This document shows, in pieces, positions 24,645 to 38,139 of a DNA stretch of 64,000 nucleotides; within the stretch, counting starts at the first letter, position 1; every line of letters starts with the position of its first letter. Position numbers and translations under genes: made by a program. Under the pieces are notes generated by a model. It was not told the origin of the DNA and ran no database searches. It saw only the letters and a list, made by a program, of their open reading frames with translations. Source of the stretch: Lates calcarifer (Eukaryota; Chordata; Actinopteri; Centropomidae). Where the stretch lies: assembly GCF_001640805.2 (NCBI RefSeq), contig NC_066850.1, forward strand, positions 4,709,162 through 4,773,161, read 5' to 3'.

Positions 24645-24660
24645 GGCTCTTTTAAGAGCC
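24645..24660 (+). terminator. histone 3' stem-loop (H1)
   Basis: Consensus stem-loop 24 nt after the stop. Confidence 0.95.
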
Positions 24661-24689
24661 ACCCACATTTCACTCAAGAGAAAATTTCC

Positions 24690-25990
24690 TGATTTTTAGT
24701 GAGTTCACATACATATTTACTTGTACTGAAGTATTTCTACATTTGAACATGTGATTTGTATTTGTTTGGTGGGTCAGATCATTCTTTGAGTGCAAGTACA
24801 TGCTTCCAATGAGTTAGTTTATACTGTATATATATATTTTTTTACTTTTTATAGAATCTTAGCTGAGTATAAAAACTACCCTCAACATATTCCACATTAA
24901 TGATGATGGGATGCTGCATTTTTGCAGCATAAACATTATTTATATACAAAGCTGTTCAGTTGTATATTTTCCTAACCTTATTGTCATTGCACATAGGTAA
25001 GTAACAGTCATCACAAAAGAAAATGCAGTATAATGCATTTACATAGTGCAGACAGTTGAAGAGCATGTATGTAGCTGTAAAAAGTTAAATTAATTTGCTT
25101 AACCTCTCAATGACTTTCACTAAAACTGCTGTGGATATCTGAAGTCTAGTTGAGCTGTAGCAGCATTACAAAGTTGCATAAACTGAGCTAAGATTAGTGA
25201 GAGGGAAAAGGCCATAAACAACTCTGCAGGAGGTCATAAACTTCACTTTACATGTCTGGTTAATAATTTACTACAGAACAAATTTCACAGATTAGTAGTA
25301 TATGTTTATATTTACTGAACGTACATATTCCCACTTGGACGTACTGTTCTATAGGTTAGATCATTTCTGTGTGGGTGAACTTTTTGGTCATACATCGCTG
25401 ATCACCTGAGTTTTTCCTCAGGGGATCATTAAAGACTTACCTTATTCACATTGCCCTCATTGCACACAGTAAGTTTAATTGAGTGAAAAATAACTAGATA
25501 CCTGTCAAGTAAATCTGGCTACCTTGCCATGACACATACATTTACGGTCATTTACCTAAACTGGACTGGACCACTGTAGTTACATTGAACAGCTGTATCA
25601 ATCATGGTCATTTATTCAAATCATTTTACAATTATTATTATAATCACTTACATATCATAATAATGTACGGTTGGGGTTGTTATAACCAATATTTGGTGCC
25701 AATATGGATCATGCAATACATTTTCAGTCTTAAATTAATAAAGCATTAATGAAGTTTCACATTAAATATTAAATCCAATATATGCACACTTATGGACAAA
25801 TACTAAATTTATATACAAAATGTGCAGAATTAATGTAGACTTTATTTACTAATTTATTTAATTTCTTCTGATGAGATTGTTTATTCTATAAACTTTTATA
25901 GTTGTAATTACATTACATTTTTGTTCCTTTACTTAAACCTGTTTGAGTTCTTGAGGAGTGATCTTGAGACTAACTGCTGATCACGTGCAC
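24690..25990. other. AT-rich intergenic sequence
   Basis: No gene recognised; one short hairpin-bearing repeat tail near 25.4 kb. Confidence 0.5.
25399..25440 (+). repeat. LINE-tail-like hairpin
   Basis: TGATCACCTGAG-TTTTTC-CTCAGGGGATCA forms a hairpin and runs into TTAAAG, resembling the CTC(A)GGGGATCAATAAAG 3' terminus of fish LINEs. Confidence 0.4.
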
Positions 25991-25998
25991 ACAGTGGA

Positions 25999-26513
<515 letters not shown>

Positions 26514-26541
26514 ATTCGCCTGATACCAATCAAAACACAAC

Positions 26542-26557
26542 GGCTCTTTTAAGAGCC
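26542..26557 (+). terminator. histone 3' stem-loop (H3)
   Basis: Consensus stem-loop 28 nt after the stop. Confidence 0.95.
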
Positions 26558-26579
26558 ACACATCTATCATTTAAGAGCA

Positions 26580-27230
26580 CATTTTCCTTCATACTAGTAT
26601 CGCATTCCACAAAATTGGTAACGAATTACCTAAATCTTTCAGTTTGCCGAGCGTTCCGAATCAATGCGGAAATCTCAGTACTGAACAACTGAGTGTAAAA
26701 AGATGACCTAAGCAATTGGTGACTTGGTGAAGCTCGAGATTATTACAATTTTATATTTTATGCCACTGTCAAATTAGTGGCATAAATATAGCCAGCATTT
26801 TAACTTGACTTGAGTTTGAACACTTGCACTGCTGCTTTACAGTGTTGGTGTACTACATTACTTAGCATGCACAAGACGACGACGCCAATATTATAGATGA
26901 CTTTATTCATCCGATTATACATAAAGACTGCACTTTTACACACTGCACTACACACATTCAAGTGTAACATCGATATAAATGCAAGGATTATGCTTGTTAG
27001 ATGATGTGGGTGGTTCTCCAGCAATATCTATCGAGTAGGGTTTATCAATGAGTATTAGAGCGGTCTAGTGGGTAATCTGTAAACGTTAAGTAAGAGCTTT
27101 AGCTTGATAGTTACCTGTATATGTTTAATATATAAAATCACCAATTTAGACTAAATAATGTCTTATCTGTTAACTGTAACACCCAAGGTCATACTGTATT
27201 GAAACGTTAAAAGAAAAGAGCTCTTTATGA
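26580..27230. other. intergenic sequence with a possible H4 3'-flank relic
   Basis: No gene. At 26,998-27,013 a 16-nt block TAGATGATGTGGGTGG equals the sequence immediately beyond the stem-loop of the H4 genes at 10.0 and 15.2 kb; the stem-loop that should follow is degraded to TTCTCC. Confidence 0.45.
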
Positions 27231-27240
27231 CATGGTGGGT

Positions 27241-27256
27241 GGCTCTTAAAAGAGCC
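27241..27256 (-). terminator. histone 3' stem-loop (H4)
   Basis: Consensus on the minus strand, 30 nt after the H4 stop. Confidence 0.95.
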
Positions 27257-27286
27257 GTTGTGTTGTTGTGAGATGAATTAACAGGT

Positions 27287-27691
<405 letters not shown>

Positions 27692-27881
27692 CTACGCGCA
27701 TAACAGCTGTTAAACGGTTGACGGTTAATTCTTCGCTGTAAGGCGGGAAATTATCTGGTGGTACTGTAATTGCACAGCACTTTACTTGTAATATCATAGG
27801 GACTTTGGACTATGCTTTCTTTGTTTAAAGAAAAAAAAGACGTTTTTCTAAGGAAAATTTGCCTTTGTAGATAGAGTGGGT

Positions 27882-27897
27882 GGCTCTTAAAAGAGCC
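27882..27897 (-). terminator. histone 3' stem-loop (H2B)
   Basis: Consensus on the minus strand, 36 nt after the H2B stop; the slightly longer spacing comes from a few extra bases (GACGCTCCT) after the coding region. Confidence 0.95.
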
Positions 27898-27933
27898 TTT
27901 GGTTTGTTGTATTAACGCTGCAGACGCTCCTGT

Positions 27934-28323
<390 letters not shown>

Positions 28324-28381
28324 TTAATACCAAACAACTGTGACCACTGTGCTGTGCACCGGCTTTACTTGAACACAGAAT

Positions 28382-28419
28382 ATGCAAATTATACTGTGCT
28401 GTCCCCAATCTGCTATTGG
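28382..28419 (-). promoter_or_regulatory. H2B promoter: octamer and CCAAT box
   Basis: On the minus strand CCAAT (28,419-28,415) and ATTTGCAT (28,389-28,382), with GTGGGGACA-like sequence between them, as in the other H2B promoters. No clear TATA box. Confidence 0.75.
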
Positions 28420-28499
28420 TTGAATTCTTAACGCGTCAAACTGCACGCGGAAGTCTCGCCACCAGTATGTAGACGAAGGAATGAAGGTTGGGGGAGGGG

Positions 28500-29350
28500 T
28501 GTCTCAATACTCTGAAAGCAGGCGTGCATTTATTTGATACGCTGAGGTTGTCATGGAGACAGGCCAGGCCAAAGCCCCTGCTACCGTTGCCCAGAGTTTC
28601 CCCCTTTGACAAGCCAAGGGGCGCTCGGACCCAAAGGGTTGAGCATTAGTGCCCGCAGGACGTATTAACCACCCACAGTCGGGCCCTGCCGGGGAGGTGA
28701 TGCGTAATCTGCATCAGTAAATCAGTGTTAAGGAGAGGAGGGCTAAAAGTGAGTAGGAGTGATTACACTCAAAACACACTAAGTAAACAGATCGTGTGTG
28801 TACTCCGTCCAAACGAGTTGTAATCACAGTAGTCATGGGGTCATTATCGCACATTATCATTAGTAAAATGAGTGGGGAACCTCAGTGCTGCTTCATGTTT
28901 GGGGCTTAGTGAGAGGTTTAAGGTCACCAGCTTACACAGTGGGGGTGCGATTAGCTGAGTCAATAGGTATGGAGACATACTAGGTGTAGTGGCCCCACTG
29001 CAGAGAATATGATGGGCAGGAGTTGGGACACACCATGGGGCGATGGTTCTGCCTCTGGCTGGAGGAGCGTACAATAGACTGAGGCCGGGCCACAACTCTT
29101 CACGTCGCCCAAGGGGTGAGTGCCAGATCGGCGTGCTCTTATTTACAGACTCCCTTAAGTATTGATTCCTCCAGCGATTCCTCCAAATATGAGGCCTCAA
29201 TTTAATTTATACTCCGGGTGAGGCCGCGGTGACGTGCCTCATGAAGGTGGGCATGGTCCAAATTTCGTTTCCAGTGCTGTGCTGTCGCGTGTGGAGTAAA
29301 CTAACTAGCCACCGCCTGATAAAGTCGTTTTCTATCTCCCAGCTCTAAAT
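28500..29350. other. GC-rich non-coding block of unknown nature
   Basis: Base composition jumps from AT-rich to roughly balanced or GC-rich with several CpGs. Contains the near-palindrome GATGCGTAATCTGCATC and the pair TTGATTCCTCCA / CGATTCCTCCAAA. The longest frame (118 codons, minus strand) has no protein family character. It does not match rRNA, snRNA or tRNA sequences that I remember. Could be a long terminal repeat, the edge of another element, or a CpG-rich regulatory region. Confidence 0.4.
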
Positions 29351-32300
29351 CACACACAGGCAATATAAGGTTCCAGAATCAACCAATGGCTCCATCTAGT
29401 GGATATAATCTCACATGGTGAATTTGAATGTTACAGTTTCTCTGTTAAATAAATCAGTCCAGGTTTATTTATCATGTTGATGTGCAAATTATTCAAAAGA
29501 AAATCTGTTAGAATAATATTTAAGCTTGTTTATCTTCTACACTTCTAAACTACTTTTAATGGATGATAATTCAATTTGTTCATCCATTAAAAAATGAACC
29601 AAAAATTAGATTTGATATAAAAAAAATATATATATACAGCTTCAGAATGTACACATTTGGTTGTATTTATTAATTTTAATATGAATATTATCTGAAATTA
29701 AAATGTAATTTATGTACATTTAATTCTGAGTGTCTCTGACACTCTGTGAATACGCTGAGCATCAGTAACATATGTTATGCAGAGCATCAAGCTGAGGTTT
29801 TCATTTGGTTTGTAGACATGTTACTGTAATTAAATCATCAGATTCCAGAGCAAAAACAAACAACCATAGTTGAGTTTGTTTTAGTTTATTTCATAACTCT
29901 TCTGCATATATTATTAACATTTTAACAAACAGGATTCTTTTTTGTTAAAAACACAATGTAACATTAATGGGATGAGGTTTAACATGTGATACACTTAAAC
30001 CACTTATACACAGAGAATGTCAGAAAAAGTTTGGCTTATTCAGACCAATTTGGCAGCGTTGTTTTGGGGGAACGGTGTCAGTAAAGGTACTTGATGGACG
30101 GAGGCAGCTTCACAGATGATTCACACTCACAGGCAGCAAAGTCTACTGACTCCACACAGAAGGGAAACTACCTCCACTACTGTTGGCAGAACACAACATC
30201 ATAGGGGGGTATTCAGTCAAAACCATGCAATAAAAAAAGAATTAAAAGTAAAATAAAAGTTAAAAAACAAATCAAAACACTTTGCAGGTTTTCCTACAAA
30301 CTGTTGCTTTTCAAGAAATGTTGAAAAATGCTGCAAAATGTGGATTTGACTGAAACAGGTTTGTGGACAATGAGCAACAGTTTGTGCCTCTGAGGGGTTT
30401 TTTGTTTACGGTTACAGTTTAATTAAAGAAAAACAAACTCAAATTAAATTTTCAACAGGTTTCTTAATTTCTTATATACTTGAAGACTCTTCTTTCTAAC
30501 AGTAAAATGAATATTTAATTGAATTTTTAGTAAAGTCTGAAACCAAACAAAGAAGGTGACATTTTCCTCACTCCTGTTGTGCAGAAAGGTTTTGTCATGA
30601 TAATTTTTCTGGTTAAGTCTTAGTTTCTTTTATGTTTTCATACAAAAATAATGTGTCAGAATTTCATTTGCTTTATTTAATATGAGGAAAATGATATGTG
30701 CATGATGAAAACCAATTTATTTTTGGTTGAAATGCTCCAAACTAGCGTATATCGTTGAATAAACTGAGACGCACCTTTTTAAAAAAGGTAAAAAATAAAT
30801 TGACTTTACTGAACGTGACGATTCCCTGAAAGGCACAAACTGAATCAAGTGTACCACTGATGCATTTAACTGAGATCAATATGCCTAATGAGCATATGGA
30901 ATCAATAAATATGTGTGTATTTTTGTATGTGTGAGGTATATGGAGAGCTAATGGAGGATGTTTGTAGGACTTCAGGGATAAGGCTGGACATGTCCAATCT
31001 ACACAGTACAGGGATAGCAGCTTCAAGGAAAACACAGAACACGATTCACAACTGCAGAAAACAGGGTTGAAACAAGAAAACTGGAATTACTGAAAATTCT
31101 CAAATAGTGACCTTTAATATAACTGATATTATGTTTAATAACTCTTACTTTTATAATAATAATTGAGTTTAATGCCCAGTCAGGAAGTGGGAGCCACAGC
31201 CAGTTATCATTGTATCTAAACACAAAGGTCCATACACTTGTCAGATCTGTCCAACAAACTTAACTTTTCTTCTCTTGTCCATGCTCATATTCCTGTTCTT
31301 TTGTAGATTGTGAACATCAGATTTACTGACAGATTGAAATAAGCTAACACTGTAGAAAGCTTAATGTTAACAACAGGTAACAAGGCACAAATCTAACATA
31401 AATTTAGTCATTAATTTTGCAGGTAAACCACCCCTGACATGATTCTTGTAATACTTGGATGAAAAGAAAAACCTCAATCTGCTGCAAAATAAAGATTTTT
31501 AGTCACATGTTCCTTTCTAGTAGCCAGAAATGACACATGCTCTTGCTCAATACAAGTAATGATGTATTAAATAAACATGATATTGTGTATAAAAATATAT
31601 GATTAAAGAAATTAACATCAACATAAGTAAATGTTACTGATAAATCTGGGTTCATGTCAAACACACTGAGTATGGAGATATGTCATTTCCAGCTACTGTC
31701 AAAATGCAACTGACGTAATATGTTTTTCATCCAAATAGTTTTAAGAATCTGTGAAGACTCTGGAAATAAATTCAGAACAGCAGTAAGTGTTGGAGATCAT
31801 CTACGCTGTTCAAAGGTATTCAGGTATTTGAGCTCTGCCTCGTCAAACACAATCATGTTTGAGAAGTTTCCAAAGCAGATAAAAAATGTCCATAACCTCA
31901 GAAAGACAGATAAAAATTGACTTTGGTACTCAGTGGTTTGATGTTTTGGCCGAGTTCATAACATCTAATTAACCAATCAACACCTTAGGCTGGTATTTCT
32001 TTTATTTTAATGAAAACTGGGCTGTTATTTATCTTCTATTTGAGAATTCACAGTACTTCACCTCCCATTCTGATGCCCATTCATTCCTTCCCACTTGCAC
32101 ACATACGTACTCATGCCACTTAAAGTTGCTTGATTGATATGTAGGAGGAAGTACAAAATAACAGCAAGAAGAACAGGCCACACAAAGGTAGAGAAATACT
32201 AAATACTTCAGATTCAAGCCCCTGAACAAACAGTAGAAACCAAAAACATCGCTCAGAAAATCCAACAGCTAAGATGAGCTGACGAAAGGGAGCTTGTGGT

Positions 32301-33200
32301 GTCGGCCCCCAAACAATGAGACCCTGAATGCATCTTGCTGTTAGGGACCCTGGTGTGTTTAAAATGTCTGGTGCATTGTTATCTGAGATAGGCTATGGCT
32401 TTGGCCCTGGTCGGAGCAGGAGGGGGTGTAGTTGAGGAAAACTAAACTTGGACAAATTGTCTTTAAGCAACAACCAAACATCCTCTCTCCCTTAAATGTA
32501 TTCAGATGATTTTTTTCTCCCCTCATCTGTCTTATGGTTTTAGAAAAATAGAAATCAGGAAAACATCGTTACAAAAATAAACCAAAAAGTTCGTCCAAAG
32601 TCTACATCCACATGACAACTTCACATAAATATCGACTGATATTGCACAGCAAGGGATTTCTTCTGATATGAAGTAAATCACTGACACAATTTGTAGAAAA
32701 AAAGAAGAACATATTAGGACATTAAAATGATCAAAAGTTGCATGTCCTGGTTAGGTTTGATTTTTTTTTTTTTTATTATTTTCTCCAGAGAGACAAAGCA
32801 GCACAATCCCAGGCCCTCCTTCATCAGGCAGATATATCCTCTGAGTCCTGCTCCAAAAAAAATAAACAAACCAAAAAAAAAAAAAAAAAGAGTGGGAAAA
32901 AAAGCAAAAGCAAAAAGAAAAGCTTAAGAAGTATCACTGGTGAATTTAGGTTGAAGGCACAGAGTTCCAAAAAAGGGTTGTAGATGCTGTTTCTTTGAAG
33001 TGCAGCAGCAGTGTTTTGTGTTTTTGTTTCCAGGTGGAGGGGATTCCTGTGGTCTGATCGACTCTCCTGATGGTCGGAGGGCAGGGCTTCAACTCTCTGT
33101 GGAGACACAAACAAACACAAGGCGAGTGATTATCGTCTCATTTCAGAGAAAAGCAGCGGCGGAAACAGCAACATGATAATTCTGGTGGAGTGGTGTTTGT
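29350..33200. other. AT-rich non-coding stretch
   Basis: No gene recognised with confidence. A minus-strand AATAAA near 29,887 and a good minus-strand splice acceptor at about 33,097 could bracket a long 3' untranslated region; see the candidate exon entry. Confidence 0.4.
32946..33095 (-). other. weak candidate terminal coding exon
   Basis: On the minus strand a pyrimidine-rich tract ending TGTCTCCACAG borders an open frame of 49 codons (ELKPCPPTIRRVDQTTGIPS at its start) that ends in TAA. No family recognised. No matching upstream exon was found in this window, so it may be chance. Confidence 0.2.
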
Positions 33201-33203
33201 GGT

Positions 33204-33268
33204 GTGTTCCAGTTGTATTCAGAAGTCGAAATTTAGGATTTCCTTGTCGAAAGTTTCAACTGGAACAC
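33204..33268. repeat. short inverted-repeat (MITE-like) unit
   Basis: GTGTTCCAGTTG and its exact reverse complement CAACTGGAACAC flank 41 nt. Resembles the ends of a common fish palindromic repeat containing AAGTTTCAACTGGAA. Confidence 0.45.
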
Positions 33269-33269
33269 C

Positions 33270-36200
33270 TCCTGAAGTCAGAGCAACCTCACTAACCCCA
33301 ATATAAGAATTCAAGATGGCTGCTACTCACATCAATAGTAGTGAACACTCTGCTCATTTTACTGTTTATAGCAGTTTGTTTCACATTAAGTCATTATTTG
33401 TGTTTTGGCACAGAATGACACTTTTTACACATTTTTACAGTTGTTTCCTCTAAAAATATCTGCACGCAGCTGCTGGAAATGACCCCATGGACAGTAAAGT
33501 TGTGGTCCAGACAGATGAACAATGAGCTGAAACTCACTACAAAGCTCTGTAAAGCCAAGGGGAGCTGCAGATTCAGATGATAATTCTCTGTAGGTTCATC
33601 ATTTTGAGCGGCCACAGACTCACTTGATCCTTTGCTGTTGTAAAAATATTGATTATAGAGGCTTGAAGGGTTTTGCACACCCATTCTGAATGATCACAGT
33701 AACTGGTAGCATGGTGTGGTGTTAACGAGAAAATAAAAAGGCAGAAAAGTGATGTAGTTGCATGCAGTCATGTTTCCCAGACTTGAATTCTGTACAGAAA
33801 TTAAACCTGTCAAATGTTCTGATAAAACGTTGGTTGGTTTGTGCAGGGTGGTCGACAGCTCAGAGTCTATATGTGTCGATCCCTTCCTCCCACCCCCACC
33901 TTTTCCAACATCTTCCTCGAAGTTAATCCTCCCCACAGCGGCAGATGGTGCTTGGAGCATCCATGGCTGTGCCCTCAACAGCTCCTGTAGTTATGAATGA
34001 TTGCATGGTCTTAGGCATTAAGTTGGATCAGTGTAATCCACTGCAGCATATGCAGCAGCAGCCCACAGGGCCAAATCCAGCAAGCAGGAGAACTTTCCTC
34101 CTTCACTTTTCTCATCAAATGCCAAGGAGGCCACGAGGTGTTAGCATGGCCTCCGACACGCCACCCTGCCTCTAAAAACACACGTCAGGGATAACTTAAA
34201 TCAAAGGTTTTATCCTGCACGCTTAGAATAAAAAGTTAATCAGAGATTTAAAGAGCCAACCCAAAAATTTACACCAGAGATGAGTCGTCAGCAGCAGCTA
34301 CTGCAAAGGTCTGCACACGTGAAACCAGAAATCTCCCAGAGAAAGTAGAGACCTTGATTGACTTGGACAGGTGTCTGTATGGACTGATAAATGTTTCTAG
34401 AGAAGGAAATATATGCTGTTCCATGACATGAATGTCTGTAATGCTTCAGAAACACTTCAGACAGTTATCTGGGTTATTTGAGCAGAGCTTTTCCTTTAGA
34501 GTAACCACAGAAAACTACAGTTAATTAGGTAAAATGTTCTTGCCACGGCCTTGGTATGGAAATCAAGATACAAAAAACTGTGCCAGCACACCAAAATAAC
34601 CTTTACAACTCTCAGGCCCCAGTCTGCCACCACAATTTAAAAACCCAGGAGTTGCACAAATCATTCTGCAACAAAAATGAACATTTGCAGTTGACCTGCA
34701 TATTTATGAAAACCTACAGGTTGAGGTTCTTTCTCCAGTAAAGCACATGAATATAGTTTGTTTTAAGGATAATTCAACACAAAATAACTGACAACTGCAG
34801 CTTCTCTCTGCTCTTTAGGTTGAAACTTCCAGTCATGTTGTGTATCTGCCTAGTCACTAATAACCCAACAGGTGTTTCCCATTAACAGGTCTCTGTTCTG
34901 ATTTCACTCACTCCTGAAACTTGTGGATTTCAGCTGGTAAGTTTAATTTCAGAATAAATCTTTAAGACATTTTAAGAGGCAGATGGTAAATAGCATCTCC
35001 CTCATTCTTTTGTATGTGGTCTTGGTATGTAGATGTAATAAAATTAATCAAAATTAAACTCTAAATAATCAAATCTGCAGATGATTCCCCTTCTCTGCCC
35101 TCCTCTCTGTGGGTTTCAGTGTCTGACTTCCCATCACATTTTCATGTCTCATTCATGACGTAAACAAATCCCTTCACCTTCCTGTGACCCTGCCCTCAGC
35201 CTCGCGCGTGCTGGGTTTTTTCTGAATGGCTTAATCATTGATTATCCTGCGATCGCTCGCTCTGTAATCACTCAGTATATGATCCATCCTCTCTGACAGA
35301 CGATTTCTGATCTAACAGCTTGTGTGAAACTCAAACTGGGAATTACTGTTAGTAAAAAAGGAATCATGAATCATTAAAGTGTATTTAGGATATCGCTCAT
35401 ATTGAAGATTCCAGGTCATTTTAACATTTCATACTTGTAATAGAGTAGTTCTATATTGTAGTTTTGGTACTTTTACCTCAGTAAAGTATCTCAGTACTTC
35501 CTCCACCATTACTTTTCATTCCAGTCGATCTTGTTAAAATCCACAAGGTGGAGCTGCAGTGTTTCTCCACATTTCCCTCCTCTCTCTCGTGTGGGAGGTT
35601 TCTCTCTTGTCTTGGTCTGAGAGACATGAAGCTGCTCTGTTTTGTTTACCTCTTCTTGTTGTGTTTTGTCCTGTAAATGTTTGCAGGGTTGAGACTTTTT
35701 CTGACTGACACCCCGAGGACAGGAGTTAGTTTGTGTTTCTGGGATTGATGGCGCCTTTTCTTTTCTTTTCCTTTCCACTCTGTAACACTCAGCCTAACCT
35801 CTGAAGATTCCCCACTGGACTATTTTGAGCATAAATGTGTCGTGCATTTAACGACATAAAGCAGATTAAATGCAGAGAGCTCTGCGTGTATGTATGTCTG
35901 TCTGTTTGCTTCACACAGTGGGAATATATGCAGAGAAAAAACTGTGTGTTTGTGTGTTAGATTTGATGATTCACTGCTCGGGTTGTGAAACATCACGCTA
36001 ACCTGCAGGGTGTTTTTTTCTCTCTCTCTCTTCTTCTGCTGTCAGCTTACAAAGTGGGAGAGATTTTATTTTATGGTTGTTTTTTTTCTGTTCTTCCTCT
36101 AATTTGGATTTGTTCGTGGTCGCCATGGTTACTATTTTCCCTACTGAAAAAAAGCTGAGTTTGCATTGAGCTTTTCTGACCGTGACTTTCAGCCTTACAC

Positions 36201-37800
36201 ATCATGTATTTATTGTCATTGGAATAAGTAGCTGCAGAAGGTTGTTTGCATCAGTTATTCACACAGTATGAGTTATAAAGTAGATTAAATATTTATTAAA
36301 TATTTGAAAAATGTCGCTAACAGACAATCTGATTAGGAAAAAATATATGTATTAAAAATAACGATCATGATATTATTCATAATTGTATTAATTTAAATTA
36401 TAATTTTCTAGTATTTTTCAATGTAGATATACTTTGATGTCAAAACCTGCCCACTGAATTCACAGATCTTGTTCAATACTGCACCGATTCCAAAGATTTT
36501 TGTCCCTATCAATCATTTAAACCCAAAAACATGGTAAAAAAACATTTAAATTAAATTAAAACATTTAAAATAAATTAAAATACCAGATTTATCCTTTAAG
36601 TGAAAGTTGTTATATATAATCACTCTCTCTGCAGCTTTAACACAATTATATTAGCAGTAACTTTAAAAATAGACGTTACTCGCTCCCTAAAATAGACAGC
36701 GATGATCGACAAGGTGTGGCTGTTGGATCTGTTTTCCATCAGAGACCCCCCCTGACCTCTGGCTATGAGGATGGCTGGCGGATCACGTAGTGCTCAGCAT
36801 TATGTACTTAATAACAGACACTGCAAATCCCAGCAGGACGAGTCCCAGCATCAGTTGGTGCAGAGCTGCAGCCTGCTCGACTTAGCTTGAGCCAAAGTGT
36901 TTTTGCAAACCATTACACAGATACAGTTTTAAAAGGATCTGCACACATTTCAGACCTCAGCAGAGGGTGGTGGGGGTAACACACACACACACATTTCAAA
37001 TCTGTATGCATAAATTGACCATATCCAAATCTGTTTTCACACCCAACCTACATAATCCACGGACAGTCTGGCTGATTCTTGCACAGACAGGAATTGTGGG
37101 AAATCTGACAGGAGGCCTACAGCTGTCACAGTACATCACATACGTACACATATTTACAAAAATACCAGTGTTGGCTAACGATACATGTTGTTGGAGCCCT
37201 TATATGGACCTAATAATGTCCATGCTTATTACAGATCCATGTCCTGTCATTTCAAATAGCGTTCAAAAGAATGAGTTAAATTACTGAGGAGCACAGTGAA
37301 GATTATTTTCCCCACCTCCCTCTGAAATGTTAATCCTGCCTGAATGGGGCTAAAGACACATTTTTATTGAGCCTCATCACTTTAGTAGTTGTCAAAAAAA
37401 AGAGGGTAAATGATAAATCCTACCTCCTTAATATCTACAGTTTGTTTTAGTCTGTAACTAAAACGTTTTCTCCAAATGTTAAAGGATAATGTTGTTTAAA
37501 AACAAAGATTTGTGTGTTGACATTTGATCACAAGGTAGCAGCATAACTTCAGTGCAACTGTAGAAAAACAAAGTATTTACAGGGTCTCCATTGTATAAAT
37601 AATCTGTGCTTGTGTAACACCATCAGCAGACACATTAAAAGATCCACACAAACCAACATGCCTCAAAACCCTCTCTTCTAATTATCAGATTTATGCATGA
37701 AAATAAATAAAACTTTAGCCCCAAAGCATGAAGCTAGTGCAGCGATGATATCTCCCACGTCAACAAGCTGTTGGCGGTAACGGCTGCAAATGCACCACAA
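33270..37800. other. non-coding stretch, possibly with conserved islands
   Basis: No gene recognised. The segment about 35,190-35,290 (around TTAATCATTGATTATCCTGC) is richer in homeodomain-like motifs than its surroundings and is a guess at a regulatory element. Confidence 0.35.
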
Positions 37801-37809
37801 CTGCAGTTT

Positions 37810-38130
37810 CAACATCCATCATTAACCTGACCTGAAGATAGCACTACATGAAAAATCAGAGGATCACCAAAGTTGATACAGTTCATCCTGAGGGCAACAT
37901 GAACATCTCAACCAACTTTCATGGAAATCCAGCTTATAACTGTTGAGATATTTCACTAAAAACAACAAATGTCAATGTCAAAGTGGCACTAGAGGAAGGT
38001 CAAAGAGTCAACAATGCCAGCAGGACTTATCCTCTGAGGAACATGAATGTCTGAACCAAATTCAATCCTTTAAAAGCCGTTGAGATATTGAAAACTGGAT
38101 CAAAGTGATGAACCAACATTTGCACTACTA
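37810..38130 (+). repeat. degenerate teleost interspersed repeat
   Basis: GGATCACCAAAGTTGATACA, GTTCATCCTGAGGGCAACAT, TTCATGGAAATCC and GTTGAGATATTTCA, in this order, recall a very common fish repeat of unknown class; the second half repeats the motif (ATCCTCTGAGGAACATGAAT, GCCGTTGAGATATT), so two tandem units may be present. Confidence 0.5.
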
Positions 38131-38139
38131 ATTTGGCTT

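Larger units (their letters stand above)
23635..24677. repeat. right arm of second H1 inverted repeat
   Basis: Reverse complement of 18,585-19,632, including the CGGCGACCGATAGG promoter block and the 3' flank to CACTCAAGA. Confidence 0.9.

Noticed and set aside
28844..29200. 118-codon minus-strand frame in the GC-rich block
   Set aside because: Pro/Leu/Arg/Ser-rich without domain or family pattern; GC-rich sequence lowers stop frequency. The block is reported as non-coding instead.
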